DNA of 64,000 bases from Xiphydria camelus (taxonomy: Eukaryota; Arthropoda; Insecta; Hymenoptera; Xiphydriidae), in contig OY783200.1 in NCBI GenBank assembly GCA_963678675.1, forward strand, positions 8,878,501 to 8,942,500, given 5' to 3'. Positions 32,509-43,502 of the stretch are shown here, piece after piece (the first letter of the stretch is position 1; each line of letters opens with the position of its first letter). A program made the position numbers and the translations under genes. The notes beneath the pieces are model-generated. The model did no database searches, was not told the DNA's origin, and saw nothing but the letters and a program-made list of their open reading frames with translations.

Positions 32509-33008
32509 CTCGTTCTTGTTAAGGAAACGAGCAGGAGACACAAACTCAAATTCGGAGACACAAATCAATTTTTCACAATAAATTTCTTCGACTGAACGTC
32601 ACGTGAAAATATGTCGAAGGGAGCGCGGACACGCTAAAATTGGTGGGACGTTCAAATCGTTATTTACTAAACAAAGACTTTATAAAACTTTTGCTCGTTT
32701 TTCAAAACTACTTACATACGGCATTTCATAACAAATATGACACCGAGTAATATTACCAAATATAAAAAAATTAAAGGTATTCCTAACATTGTTTCAGTTC
32801 ACGGGAAATTTATGTGCCTCAATTGAACTACATATATAATTTTAACCCAACATTTACTTGAAAGATAAAACTATAATTATTTAGTTCTAATGATCATTTC
32901 TGTGTTTCAAATAAATTTTCAAATACATATAAATACGTGTTCGTTATTCGAAAACAAATTTTTTAATTTAAAAGATTCAACTCAGTGTATGCAAATCAAT
33001 AAATTGAC
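32509..33008. other. Upstream region of the SAM-like gene
   Basis: AT-rich. No promoter motif can be asserted. Confidence 0.35.
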
Positions 33009-33416
33009 ACGCGTGCGGGGAACGGAAAAGGGAAAGGCGCAAAGGGGCCGCGGAAGGAAAGGCGCGAAGGGGCCGCGGAAGGAAAGGCGCGAAGGCGCCG
33101 CGGTCGGGGAAAGGGCGCGAGGGCACCGTGGTCGAGGGAAAGGCGCAAGGGCGCCACGGAAGGAAGCGGTGGAAAGCGCGAAGGCTCCGCGGTCGGGGAA
33201 GGCGTGAAAACGCCGCGGAAGGAAGCGGTGGAAGGCGCAAAGGCGCCGCGGTCGGGGAAGGCGTGAAAACGCCGCGGAAGGAGACGAAGGAAAGGCGTGA
33301 AAACGCCGCGGAAGGAAAAGGGGAGAAAGAAAAGGGAACCCAACTGCGAATCGAGTCGTCTATTGGAAGAGTCCTGAGAAGAACTGAGGAAGATCCAGGC
33401 GTCTCCCTCAACGCCG
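33009..33416. repeat. GC/purine-rich minisatellite
   Basis: Irregular tandem units built on GGAAAGGCGCGAAGG(G/C)GCCGCGG and GGCGTGAAAACGCCGCGGAA, about 20-45 bases long, fill 33015-33320. Long open frames on both strands reflect the repeat. A unique segment follows to the LINE target duplication at 33417. Confidence 0.75.
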
Positions 33417-33695
33417 GAATGCCCGCTATTTTTTTTTTTTTTTTTTTTTTTTTGAAGAAGGTGAGGAGGGGAATCTTCACGAAGACACCCAAGATGTTGG
33501 CAGGATAGTGTCGGATTTCTACCGACTAAACCCCTCCTCGTGGTTACCAACCGCTAGGGTTATAAACCGAGTAGAAGACGAAGTAGGGGGGTGAACGACT
33601 TAGTAATGTGAGCACCTGCAGCTAGATGGGGCCACAGGCGCGGAAAGCCCGAGAGCGAAGTAAGGGGGAAAACGATTTAAGGTTAGGTGACGGCG

Positions 33696-36341
33696 TTAGT
33701 TGAGAAGAATACAGGGTCTACGGACCTTATCCGTGGGTCTGCAAGTGTAATTGCTGAGTGCTTTAATAGAGGGGTTTACGTGCGACTTGACGGAGGTACG
33801 AAGGTTAACTGCGTACTTGGTAGCCGCAGTATCGAGAGACGGAAGTCCGGTTTCACGAAGCAGTTGTTTGTTCCTAATGAACCAGGGGGAATTAAGAGAG
33901 CCTCTGAGGAGTCTCGTGTAAGTGCCGTGGAGTCTGGATAGTTTCGAAGGGGAGGCCGAACCCCAGACGGGAATGGCATATGAGCAAATGCTCCTAATCA
34001 GCGCGTTAAAGGCCCTGACCTTGGTGGCCTGAGAGATATTCCGGTTGTTGAAAAATGGTTTCAGGGAGACGAATGCCCCGTTGGCTTTGCCGCGCACGGA
34101 GGAAATCTGCTTGACCCAGTTTAACTTCCTGTCAAAAATTACCCCTAAGTATTTGACAGAGTTACTCCAGGGGATTAGATGATTATTTACTGAGAGACGA
34201 TCCGGGGGGATATTTCGGCGAGAGAAGAAGATAGCCTCTGATTTGGCTTCGTTGAGGGAGAAACCCCACATATGATACCAATCGAGGAGTTCGGGTAAGA
34301 ATTTGTTAACAACTGAGGAGCAGAATTTCTTGGTTTTCGAGGAATATAACAAAGCGACGTCATCTGCGTATTGCGCAGTGATGATTTTGTCGTGGGTGGG
34401 GATATCGTGACAGTATAGATTAAATAGAGTAGGCGAGAGTTTAGAACCTTGTGGAACTCCGGCCGTGATAGGCTGCGGATCAGAGAAGCTTTTCCCCGAA
34501 CGAACTCTAAAAGATCTGTCTGAGAGAAAGGACCGAATCAGACCGATCAGGTAGTGAGGGAGTTTTAGCTCGTTTAATTTGTAGATTAAACCCTTGTGCC
34601 AGACTCTGTCGAAGGCTTGCTTGGCATCGAGCAGGAGCATAGAGGTGTGGCGAGACTTGTTAAGGTTGTCCGCGACGAGTTCAGCAACGCGGAGGAGTTG
34701 GTGGCAGGTACTATGCCGGGGACGAAAACCATGCTGGAAGTCTGGGAGGATGTTGGCCTCGGAGCAAAATCTGTTAAGGCGGGTTAATATGATACTTTCC
34801 GCAACTTTGCCGAGGGCAGGGAGCAGGCTAATTGGCCTGTAGCTGGAGGCTTGATTGAGAGGCTTTCCCTGTTTAGGAAGACAGATGATTGTTGCTGTCT
34901 TCCATGCGGGGGGGAAATATTGCAAACGCATCATAGCGTTGATGATGTTACAGATGGCGACGATAAGGATGTGCGGGAGAATTTTGAGGACCCCATTGGG
35001 GATGGAGTCATAACCTGGAGCTTTATTCTTCTTTAAGGATTGAACGGTTAACGCGATTTCGCAAGGAGAGGTGTGAGGGAAGGAGAGGTCTTCGAGGCTG
35101 ATATTTTGGACGGCATCTGTGATAGTGGAATGAAAAAAGGCGAATTTGTCGCGTATAGGAAACGGGGAACATTGTTCTCTAAGGGATTCAGCGAAGATAT
35201 TAGCCTTGTCGCTATCTACCGGGTAGGCGATTCCGTCTTTCAGGAGAGGAGGGGAATAAGGCTGTCTGTTCCTGAGGGATTTGATGACTTTCCAGCAACT
35301 TTTTAGGCAGGTTTCGGCTAAGGAAATGTATTTGTTGAATTGTTCGTTCCGAAAGATCTGGAGTGCGGACCTGAGGTCGCGTTTTAAAGAATTTAGATGG
35401 GGGCGGAGGGCGGGGTTGCCTGTGCGTTGCAGATGTCTGCGGATTCGTCTCTTTTTAGCTATAAGAGCTCTGATCTCGGGTGGAAGACGGGTGTCAATCG
35501 AGCGGGGGGAAATCGGGAAGCTTGCTAGTTCCATTTTCGATTTGATTTCATGGGTGAGCGAGTCGACTGCAGAGTCAATGTCATGAGTGGTACGAATGGT
35601 AGGACATTTGAATGTCGTGGTTTCAAAATGGTAGCGAAGTGCTAGCCAGTTGATTTTCAACATTGTCGGAATTTCAGAGGAGAGGTTTCCTGGGATTTCC
35701 AGCAGGACCGGGTTATGGTCGGAATTTAGAGCTGGGATAGTCCAGGGGTCTTTGGATAACGTTACATTCTTGGAAATGAAAATGTCAAGAATATCGGGAT
35801 TATTAGCACCTGAGAAATGAGTTGGGGCCGAAGGAGCTTCAACGGAGAAACTATGCGCTCTGAGTAGATTGAATAATAAGGTGCCTTTCGAGTTTGTAGC
35901 GCGACATCCCCAGGAGTCGTGCTTGGCGTTGAAGTCACCGGCCAGGATCGTAGGAGTGTTCTGGTCCAGGAGGGCAGGGATTTCGGCTAAGTTGTTAGCG
36001 CCCGGAGGGGAGTAACAGGAAATGATCCTCAATGGGTTGTTATTGTGAATGACCTCGATGCCGCAGGTCTCCAGAGAGAGAGTATGAGTGCTGATTGCCT
36101 TGTGGCGGAGGGAGTTACGGATGATTGTAGCTACAACCCCGTGTTTGGAGTTTGGCCGGTCGCGTCTATAGACGGAGAAATTGGGGATGTAGAGCTTATG
36201 AAGGGGTTGTAGATGGGTTTCCGAGATACAGGCCACATCAATGGAAGACTCGTTGAGGAGTTGCGTTAGGAGGAGCGTTCTGTGTTTGTTGGCCGCAAGG
36301 ATGCCGTTGGCGTTCCAGTTGAGGATGGTGAGGTGACCCTT
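33696..36341 (-). CDS. Jockey LINE ORF2: endonuclease and reverse transcriptase
   Basis: The frame opens at the ORF1 stop (AAG overlapping TAA at 36342-36340) with GHLTILNWNANGI, the first endonuclease motif. It continues DVACISETH, AGDFNAKHDSWGCRAT and ALNSDHNPVLLEI, so the endonuclease catalytic set is complete. The reverse transcriptase follows: KNKAPGYDSIPNGVL, SSYRPISLLPALGKVAE, LLLDAKQAFDRVWHKGL, PQGSKLSPTLFNLY and QYADDVALL with the catalytic Asp pair. It ends at 33696. No ATG lies near the start, so translation after ORF1 probably depends on reinitiation or frameshifting, as known for other Jockey elements. About 880 residues, no stops. It nicks target DNA and copies the element RNA. 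Confidence 0.93.
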   Translation of the reverse strand, partial: KGHLTILNWNANGILAANKHRTLLLTQLLNESSIDVACISETHLQPLHKLYIPNFSVYRRDRPNSKHGVVATIIRNSLRHKAISTHTLSLETCGIEVIHNNNPLRIISCYSPPGANNLAEIPALLDQNTPTILAGDFNAKHDSWGCRATNSKGTLLFNLLRAHSFSVEAPSAPTHFSGANNPDILDIFISKNVTLSKDPWTIPALNSDHNPVLLEIPGNLSSEIPTMLKINWLALRYHFETTTFKCPTIRTTHDIDSAVDSLTHEIKSKMELASFPISPRSIDTRLPPEIRALIAKKRRIRRHLQRTGNPALRPHLNSLKRDLRSALQIFRNEQFNKYISLAETCLKSCWKVIKSLRNRQPYSPPLLKDGIAYPVDSDKANIFAESLREQCSPFPIRDKFAFFHSTITDAVQNISLEDLSFPHTSPCEIALTVQSLKKNKAPGYDSIPNGVLKILPHILIVAICNIINAMMRLQYFPPAWKTATIICLPKQGKPLNQASSYRPISLLPALGKVAESIILTRLNRFCSEANILPDFQHGFRPRHSTCHQLLRVAELVADNLNKSRHTSMLLLDAKQAFDRVWHKGLIYKLNELKLPHYLIGLIRSFLSDRSFRVRSGKSFSDPQPITAGVPQGSKLSPTLFNLYCHDIPTHDKIITAQYADDVALLYSSKTKKFCSSVVNKFLPELLDWYHMWGFSLNEAKSEAIFFSRRNIPPDRLSVNNHLIPWSNSVKYLGVIFDRKLNWVKQISSVRGKANGAFVSLKPFFNNRNISQATKVRAFNALIRSICSYAIPVWGSASPSKLSRLHGTYTRLLRGSLNSPWFIRNKQLLRETGLPSLDTAATKYAVNLRTSVKSHVNPSIKALSNYTCRPTDKVRRPCILLN

Positions 36342-37701
36342 AGTGGAGTTGGACGTCCGGCTGTTGGAGTGCCCAGGTGAATTTGGTAACGAAGTCGCGA
36401 AAAAGCTCTAGAAGAGTCTGGTTTTGGTGGGGGGCGGCTGGGGCCGGGGGTTGTTGAGTGGGTTGGCGCGGGGCAGGGGAGGTGGAGGGGCCACTGGTGA
36501 CCTGCGCGAACGAGCGAGCAAGTGGTGGAGGAGGAGGAGGTGCGGTTAGGGCCGAGGGAGATTCGACACCAGGGCGGCTACGTAGGAGCGCGGTCGGAGC
36601 GGTGGCCGGGGGCGTGGGGGGAGATGCTCGTGTAGAGGCCGAAGTTGCTTGAGGAGCTTTAGGACAACTCCGGAAGGTGGCACGGTGCGGGCCGCCGCAA
36701 TTGGCGCAGGTTGGCGATTTATCTGGCTTGTCTTTGGACCGACATGTAGAAGTTTCATGGTTCCTAGCACAGAAGGCGCAGACCCAGGAGGCATGGCAGT
36801 AGTTTGCCGTGTGCCGGAATTTCATGCAGCGACGGCACTGCGGGATAATCTTAGATTTTCTTTTCGGTTCAACTTTTACGCTGAGACCGGAAAGCGATTT
36901 TATGTTATAGATGGATTTAGCGGATGGGGATTTGGCGTCGAGGTAGACGCAGACAAGAGGCCATATATTATCGCCTTTCTTCATGCGGTAAACAGACTTG
37001 ACTAGCAGGCCCTTGGTAGCGAGTTCGGAGCGAATATCGTCTTCAGAGAGGGATTCCAGAACGCCCCTGATCACTACGGTCAGGTCTTTGTCCTGGGGGA
37101 TTTGATTGGTGGTAAACTGGATTTTGTCTACGTCCAGCTTGGAAGTCAGGCGGCGAAAATCGTTAACCGATTGGAGGTATACTTTGACCGAGTCAGAAGT
37201 ATTGACCGCGCGGCGGAAGGGGATATCCTGATCTGCCAGGAATTTTTGAATGGAAGTCCATTTGGATTTCTGCATGATGCAGATGGGCGGGAGATTGGAG
37301 GAGCCGTTTTCCTCGGACTCCGAATCCGAGACGGAGTCGGAGTCGGACCCCGAGGAACTGGCTGCTGGAGTGATTGATTTCTTCCGCTTGACCGATCTTC
37401 GGTACTGGGTTAGCCATGGATTCCCGTCGATTTCCATAGCGGGGGTGGATTGCGTCGCGACAAACGGCGAGGAGGAGGGGGAGGACCTTTGGTGGATGGA
37501 GTGCAGGAGGGCCTTCACTCTGGCGATCTGGGCGTCGGAGTCGGCGAGAGCCTGGAGGATACGGGATCTATCATCCTCGAGGCGGCTGAGGGTCGCGCTT
37601 AGGGATTCGGCGGTTGGGGAGGGTGAGCTGTCCGAGGTAGGAGGGGAGAGCTCAGTTTGAGCGGTGGAAGCAGGGGTGAGCGTATCTTGCGATATACTCA
37701 T
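36340..37701 (-). CDS. Jockey LINE ORF1: gag-like nucleic-acid-binding protein
   Basis: 453 residues starting MSISQDTLTPASTAQTELSP. Serine/proline-rich N-terminus with a short coiled coil (LSATLSRLEDDRSRILQALA), an RRM-like/PRE_C2HC region (IRGVLESLSEDDIRSELATK, VKSVYRMKK), and three zinc knuckles of which CRRCMKFRHTANYCH and CANCGGPHRATFRSC are clear. It closes with a proline-rich tail. In Jockey elements this protein binds the RNA and moves it to the nucleus. Its stop overlaps the ORF2 frame. No disruptions. Confidence 0.9.
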   Translation of the reverse strand: MSISQDTLTPASTAQTELSPPTSDSSPSPTAESLSATLSRLEDDRSRILQALADSDAQIARVKALLHSIHQRSSPSSSPFVATQSTPAMEIDGNPWLTQYRRSVKRKKSITPAASSSGSDSDSVSDSESEENGSSNLPPICIMQKSKWTSIQKFLADQDIPFRRAVNTSDSVKVYLQSVNDFRRLTSKLDVDKIQFTTNQIPQDKDLTVVIRGVLESLSEDDIRSELATKGLLVKSVYRMKKGDNIWPLVCVYLDAKSPSAKSIYNIKSLSGLSVKVEPKRKSKIIPQCRRCMKFRHTANYCHASWVCAFCARNHETSTCRSKDKPDKSPTCANCGGPHRATFRSCPKAPQATSASTRASPPTPPATAPTALLRSRPGVESPSALTAPPPPPPLARSFAQVTSGPSTSPAPRQPTQQPPAPAAPHQNQTLLELFRDFVTKFTWALQQPDVQLH

Positions 37702-38017
37702 ATTGGTTAGTGGGAGGAGAGGTGAAACAGAAGGCGATCCACAATGATGGAATTAGAGTTGTAGAGCCCTAAGAAGGGCTAGATGAGTGAACGGCGACTG
37801 CCGCCCGGCGGGGCAGCCGCTGTATACCTGTACGTACCTTAGTGGATATATAAGAGTGGCAGCAGCCCGCCACGGTGGACCTGAACCTTTAGGGGGTGGG
37901 GCCCCTGGGTGAAGAGGGTCGTGGTCACTGAGCGACCTTCCTTATCCTGAACTGCGTAGCGATTTCAGAAACGTCCGAATGGTGCGAGAGCTCCGGTAAG
38001 ACTGTGAATGCCCGCTA

Positions 38018-39326
38018 TGCTCAACGCCCGCTCTTATATACCTAACGCGGAGGGGACTGTTGTCGGTCCTATTGGCCGGTAACGGTCGAGTGGGGGCGAC
38101 TTGCGGCAGTCTCCCTGATTGGCGCGACGTGACGTGCTCGACGCTCCGCCGCACCAATCCCCCGCGAGCAGGCCAGTGTCCACTGCGCGCTGCCCGAGAG
38201 CGTCAAGCGCTCTCTAAAGACTAACTATGCTAGGGACTTATACTTATAAAAATGACGCACGTCAAAATTCTTAAGTTAAGTACAGCCTACTTCGATGAAG
38301 AAGTTTTATTTATGAGAAATCACATTTAATAATATCAGCACAAATGTATTTGCAGATCTTTTCAGGAAGATATTGAGTAATCGCGAGATAGCTAAAAGAA
38401 CTAAATGATATACATCTGTCAGTGAAAATATTTTCTCAGGACTTTGAAAATAGATCTTATATCAAATGTGTGTGTGTAAATAAAGGTCATGCATATGAAT
38501 CTAATTTTTGAGCCAAGTACGTCGTATTTCATACAAGGACGTATTGGTACTATGCGATGAAACTTGATTTTTTGACTCAAACAATTCGTTCTCTGCATAT
38601 TGTAATTAAAATGGTAAGGTGAACTACTCCGACATTCAATTTCAATCTAATATTCAGTTAATTCAATCTATTCCATCACTAATTCAAGTACGTAGTCGAA
38701 CCGTTTAATGCCATCAAATTGAATATATTCTTTATTTATTTCAACTAAATATTAATATGAATTGAAAAATTATTGTACATTTCAATGAAGGAAATTCATT
38801 TTTTGATTTAAATAAATGATGTTTTCATGAATTCTGATAATTTATGGATTCAAGTAAATCGATATTTCACGCAGTGAATTCCGTTCGTAAAATCAATACC
38901 AAATAATTCTTTCAGTGCAAGACTGGAAAAATGTGTTTAACAAATTATTTCTTTGAATCTAAGAAGATGGTATAGTGTCAAAAAAATATTTTATAAGAAA
39001 CGAGTTTATTTGAAACAATTACAAGTTTTGTTGGTGCAAAGCATGTCATCGTGCTTGAACTAATGCAATATGTTATTGAACTCCAAATATTATTCCAACA
39101 AAATTACGTTCACTCATTCAAATGCATCAACTCATAGAATTAATAAATTATACAATTGTTCCAAATAAATGACTTCCAACAAAATTAATTCTTCACTTCG
39201 ATCCTTACCGTTTTATAAAAACAATTGAATTAAATTTAAGTCAAAGCAAACTTAGTTGATTTAAAGAAATTGTAATCCAAATAAATCAAGTTATTTGAAC
39301 CAACTAAATTTTTTTCTCCGTGTATG
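38018..39326. other. Spacer with one MITE terminus
   Basis: 38018-38220 is a GC-rich unique segment that continued 33416 before the LINE insertion. 38230-39300 is AT-rich, with many short inverted motifs of the AATAAATT type and no ORF. 39304-39322 is a terminus of the ACACGGAG MITE family, whose opposite end I could not locate unless it is the copy at 31545. Confidence 0.5.
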
Positions 39327-39328
39327 TA

Positions 39329-42083
39329 CACTGGTCACTCACCAGTCTTGTAGTCTTGGCTCGGTTCGTCAAGACTCGTCGTGAGTGAATTTCGCAGGAA
39401 AAGAAATCAGGGTCGTATGTAGCAGTGTTCCCTTTGCGGGCTCCACAATGATGTGTATTGATGCGCATGCGTCGCCATAGCGCAAATGGTTAATTGGTTG
39501 CTTTTAAATGGTTGCGTCTGATTGGTTACTTTCCGCGCGCTGTTTAAAATTATGAAAAAATACTTTGCTTTTTTTTAATAAGAATATTTTGTTTTACTTA
39601 TGAAATTATCTATTATACCAAAATTAATTAATTCTATACAAAACTAAAAATAATTGAACCAATTTACTATAAAAAAATAATGTATTACAGAGATATCTTG
39701 TAATATATTTTAAATAAATATAATAATTTATAAATAACATTTTTTTAAAGTAATTTTAGTCATACAAAATAATACTATAAAACTACATGATGAGTGTTAA
39801 GTACATTTTATTCCTTGAAATTTGAGGGGTCGTTCTTTTGCTTATCAGATTTTCAAATTCCTTAATTTGGTCAAGATGCTCTGGTAAACATTCTGCGCGC
39901 GATTTCAGCCAAATTTTAAATTTGACTAGACCATCAAGAGCCTCTGACGACGTTACTTCCATCGATTCATAATCTTCAAGTATGTCCGGGCGTTTTTCGA
40001 TTTCATCTACGGGAACACACACACAGGCTCGCATTTACCACTCCTTGGAGGATTTACAGAATTACAATCTGATGAGGAATAATCCCAACCGCAATCGCTT
40101 TCCCCGTGATCATTTTCAAACCATTTGAGAAGAAATTCTCTTGACTGCTCTGCAGAATAGTCTTGGTTATTAGACAAGATGTTAGAAACTTTATCACAAA
40201 TTTCGTTAGGAAAACTTATCAAATCAATTCCAGTGTCGTTATGAGGAAAACTTAGTAAATCAGTTGGGAATTCCTGTTCGTAGATCACTGGAGTAGCGAT
40301 GGATAAAGGATCCTTAATGTTGATAGAATTTGGAGCTGTATTCAAGAGAAATGAGTTGCCTAGGAGCGGTTTACATGCTTTCTGAAGAGAAGATGATTTT
40401 ACATCGTCCCACGCGTGGCTAAGCATGCCTAAGCAATCCCGAAGGTTAAATTTAAAAAAAATTGAGTAGCTCCTTCTGAGGTCTCACTGAGTAATAAGCG
40501 TCTTAGTAAGCTTTTTTTATAAAGTTTTTTGGTCGTTACTATTAATCCTTGGTCCATGGGCTGAATCAACGCTGTTACGTTTGGAGGCAAATACACTACC
40601 TCAAAGTTTTCGTTAATCGCATTCAGTTCATCTAAACTTGGATGAGACGGAGCGTTGTCAAGGAGTAATACAACCTTTCCCGTTTTTCCATTTTGGTATT
40701 CTAAAACCCGCGGAATAAACTCTTCTTTGTACCTGAAAAAATGTATCGTTCTTTAAAAATCTTTCATTTTAATTGGAATTATATATATGTAAATGTGCAA
40801 TATTATTTACCATAGCATGAATATATATCTGTCCATCCATGCACTGTTCTGGTGAGTGTAGGTAACACCAAGACTGTTTAATTTATTTAAGCGCCGATCT
40901 TCTGATTTTCTGCTGAATAAATCTTTCAGACATCGTGGAGTTTTAGATTTATCAATTGTTAACAATGGGATTCGATGACTTCCAGTTGCATTTGCACAAA
41001 ATAAAGCAGCGACACGATCCTTACACTCTTTCCTTCCTGAAACTTCTAACTCTGAATGTAGAGCAAGAGTGCAAGCCGTCAATACACGCCATAAAACCCC
41101 TGACTCGTCTGCGTTATAAATGTTGTCTAAATTCAAATTTTCCCATTCGATCTTTTCTCTAAACATTTTTTTGAATTCTTCAGCACTTGACGAGTCATTT
41201 GACAATTTTTCTCCTTTGACACGTACACTCCGAATTCCGTAGCGTTTTTTGAATCTGCAGAGCCAACCCTCGCTTGCCTATTAAAATAAAACATTTTGAA
41301 AATTACGATTACAAAAATAAATATTTTTCTCTTGAACTTTGGAAAATGACAGTGAGGATGATGAAAAGGGAGACGTTTTGAGGTTAGGTGAACTTAATAT
41401 CAAACCTTTACCATTTCTTCAACTCATATAGAAAATAAGACATGCTTTTAAAATACTTATTTGACTGTTTATATTTACTTACTTTAAACGTTTTAGGACC
41501 GTCCATTTTTTCGTTTAATATAAGAGCTTTCTCTTTCAAAATCGGCCCGGATATCGGATCTCCTCTTTCTCTGGTTTCTTGAAACCATTTAAAAACAGCT
41601 GCATCCAAATCTTTATTTTCACAAGTTTTCACCGATTTCTTTTTTGCGAATTGGTAATCTTTTGACATATTCATTAAATACTGTTCGCGAGCTAGCACAC
41701 GGTTAAATGTTTTTTCACAAATACCATATTTGTTTAAAATCGTTTGTTTCAACGTACCGGACTTGACTTCTTTAATTATATCATACTTATCCTTAAAGGA
41801 TAAGCGTGTAACCTTTTTAGTCGACATTTTATATATTATTTATTTTGTAACGAAACTCTGCAGAAACATATGTAATTCAACCTCAAAAACACGACTGACA
41901 GCAGACAGCGAATGAGTGAACCACAGTGAAAATTGACATAGGGCACTGCACCCTTTGTAGCTACGGTACTGCCGAGCTGGCGGCGCCTCCCTCTCGACTC
42001 CTCCGTCCCCTTATCTAAGTTTGGGAGCGAACCCAAGTTCTGGGAATACTACAACTGAGTGAACTGGAACTGAGTGACCAGTG
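39329..42083 (-). mobile_element. Tigger-like DNA transposon, 2.75 kb
   Basis: Ends CACTGGTCACTCA and TGAGTGACCAGTG are perfect inverted repeats, flanked by TA (39327-39328 and 42084-42085). Its right flank is LINE reverse-transcriptase sequence, so it inserted into the LINE. The transposase relic is on the minus strand. Confidence 0.88.
39783..41827 (-). pseudogene. Tigger/Jerky-type transposase, broken
   Basis: 41827-41408: MSTKKVTRLSFKDKYDIIKE and GICEKTFNRVLAREQ, the CENP-B-type N-terminal helix-turn-helix, then the start of the second (KWFQETRERGDPISGPILKE). 41205-40807: core with IYNADESGVLWRVL (first Asp) and SGRKECKDRVAALFCANATG. 40740-40440: KVVLLLDNAPSHPSLDELNA (second Asp) and VTALIQPMDQGLIVTTK (third Asp). 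40426-39783: C-terminal tail in two frames. Frame breaks near 41300, 40800, 40430 and 40020 make it non-functional, though some could be read as introns. Third distinct pogo/Tigger lineage in the window. Confidence 0.82.
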
Positions 42084-42085
42084 TA

Positions 42086-42559
42086 TATAGTAAATAACAA
42101 AGGTCCCAATACTGACCATTGTGGGACACCGTATTTTGTCCTAATTTTCTTTGACCACTGATTATTAAATCTAACTTGTTGCATTCTATTGCTTAAGTAC
42201 GACTTTAACCATTCAAATACCGTTCCTCTTATTCCATGTTGAAATAATTTCCCCAATAATCTATCTCTATGAACTGTCTCGAATGTTCGCTTTAGATCCA
42301 AAAAGATTACTCCTATAATTTCTCCCTCATCAATTAATACTTTCCAATCATCAATAACCATTTGTATTGCTGTCTCACACGAATGATTTTTCTTAAATCC
42401 CGATTGATGTTCAGTTATAATGTTATTATTGTTTAAATACATTTCAATTTGTTCTTTCACTACTAATTCTAATACTTTCTCATATATTGGTTACATATTT
42501 ATTGGCCTATATTCACTTGCTTTCTTTGGCTTTTCTACCTTAGGAATCGGTATTATTGT
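42086..42559 (-). pseudogene. LINE piece 3: reverse transcriptase palm
   Basis: The minus-strand frame reads IITEHQSGFKKNHSCETAIQ, VIFLDLKRTFETVHRDRLLG and YGVPQWSVLGPLLFTIY. These are the reverse transcriptase blocks of a CR1/L2/Jockey-like LINE, with R for the usual A in LDLKRAF and W for G in VPQGS. It is cut on the left by the Tigger element before the catalytic YADD block, and on the right by the 6.5-kb element at 42560. Confidence 0.82.
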
Positions 42560-43188
42560 ATAGGCCAGTCGCCAAGTCGTATAAAATAGCTGATAACGGA
42601 AGCAATTCCGGACAAGCTGGAAATAATTTTAATTTGTTTGATTTGGTGTTAAAAAGCACGTATTAAATTTGCACCCCCCAGAAAGCCCGGATTTGGCCGC
42701 CATCTTAAGAAAAGCGGCTAAAAAAATGGTTTTTCTTCATTATTTGTCAATAACTCGATTTCTATAAACTTTAGGGCAAAATATGTAGTTACCAAAATGA
42801 AAGTAAATTAAATTATCTATAAAAAATGTTGTATGTGTTTTTCCGTGCGACCATTTGGTTCGAAGTTATATGGACATCAAAAGCTGGGTATATTATAGGC
42901 ATTTATTATTTTCTTTATTCTAGGCATATTTAAAAGCAAGTAACTGCTATTATGCTTTCATGATTGCATTCATATTTGTTTTCTATCGGCCAACCCTACT
43001 CCTGTTTTATACGAAATGTTTAATTCAAGGTCATTAACCCTGTAAGCACCTAGACAAGGAATGTCGTGTGTAAACATCTGGACAGGGAAAGTCGGGCTTT
43101 CCCGATCGAGCCTCTCGTTCGGGTGTTACCAAGGACAGTCTACCATTTTTTCTCGGGCGTTTTTTAATGCCCGCAATTTCGAGTTTTA
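42560..43188. repeat. Left long terminal inverted repeat
   Basis: 629 bases matching 48429-49046 in reverse complement with few differences. It includes a CGATCGAGCCTCTCGTTCGG block and a TCTCGGGCG...CGCCCGAG-type motif near its inner end. It stops where a second GGCCAGTCG terminus begins. Confidence 0.9.
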
Positions 43189-43390
43189 GGCCAGTCGATA
43201 AGTGCATTAATAGCGGGGGCAAATCCGGAAAAGCTGGAATAAATTTTAATGTGTTTTCCTTTGACCAACAAAAGATACCTATTAATTTTGCATCCTCAAT
43301 ATAAATATTAATGGCCCGGATTTAGCTGCTGTGCTGAAAAAGGAGCCAAAAAAGAGGAATTTTTTCTTAATGTTATTTGGTAAAGAAATC
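43189..43390. repeat. Second, diverged copy of the element terminus
   Basis: GGCCAGTCGATAAGTGCATT, preceded by TA, restarts the terminal sequence in the same orientation as 42560. It can be aligned at lower identity through CCCGGATTTAGC and GAATTTTTTC. No matching second right end is seen on the other side of the gene. Confidence 0.75.
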
Positions 43391-43502
43391 ATATCACATA
43401 CTTGTACTTGCTTCCACACCACCTAGAGGTAAAGTACCCGGCGCGTTTTTTTTAAGTGGTCTCCCCAATAGGCCTAATCCACTATGCCACCAACTTAGAT
43501 AG

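Larger units (their letters stand above)
33429..38005 (-). mobile_element. Full-length Jockey-type LINE with 12-bp target duplication
   Basis: The 12-base repeat GAATGCCCGCTA is present at 33417-33428 and 38006-38017. The 3' end is a run of about 24 A on the minus strand (33429-33452). The 5' end begins (A)CAGTCTTACCGGAGC. Two large ORFs in the order gag-like ORF1 and ORF2 (endonuclease plus reverse transcriptase) occupy the interior, both open. A complete structure, perfect duplication and open ORFs mark a young and possibly active copy. Confidence 0.93.

Noticed and set aside
33128..33508. 126-codon frame with poly-Phe and its antisense frames
   Set aside because: Minisatellite plus the poly(A)/poly(T) end of the Jockey LINE.
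31545..39322. A single 7.8-kb element bounded by the two ACACGGAG termini
   Set aside because: 31545-31786 is itself a complete palindromic MITE and no target duplication links the two ends; kept only as a question in the findings.
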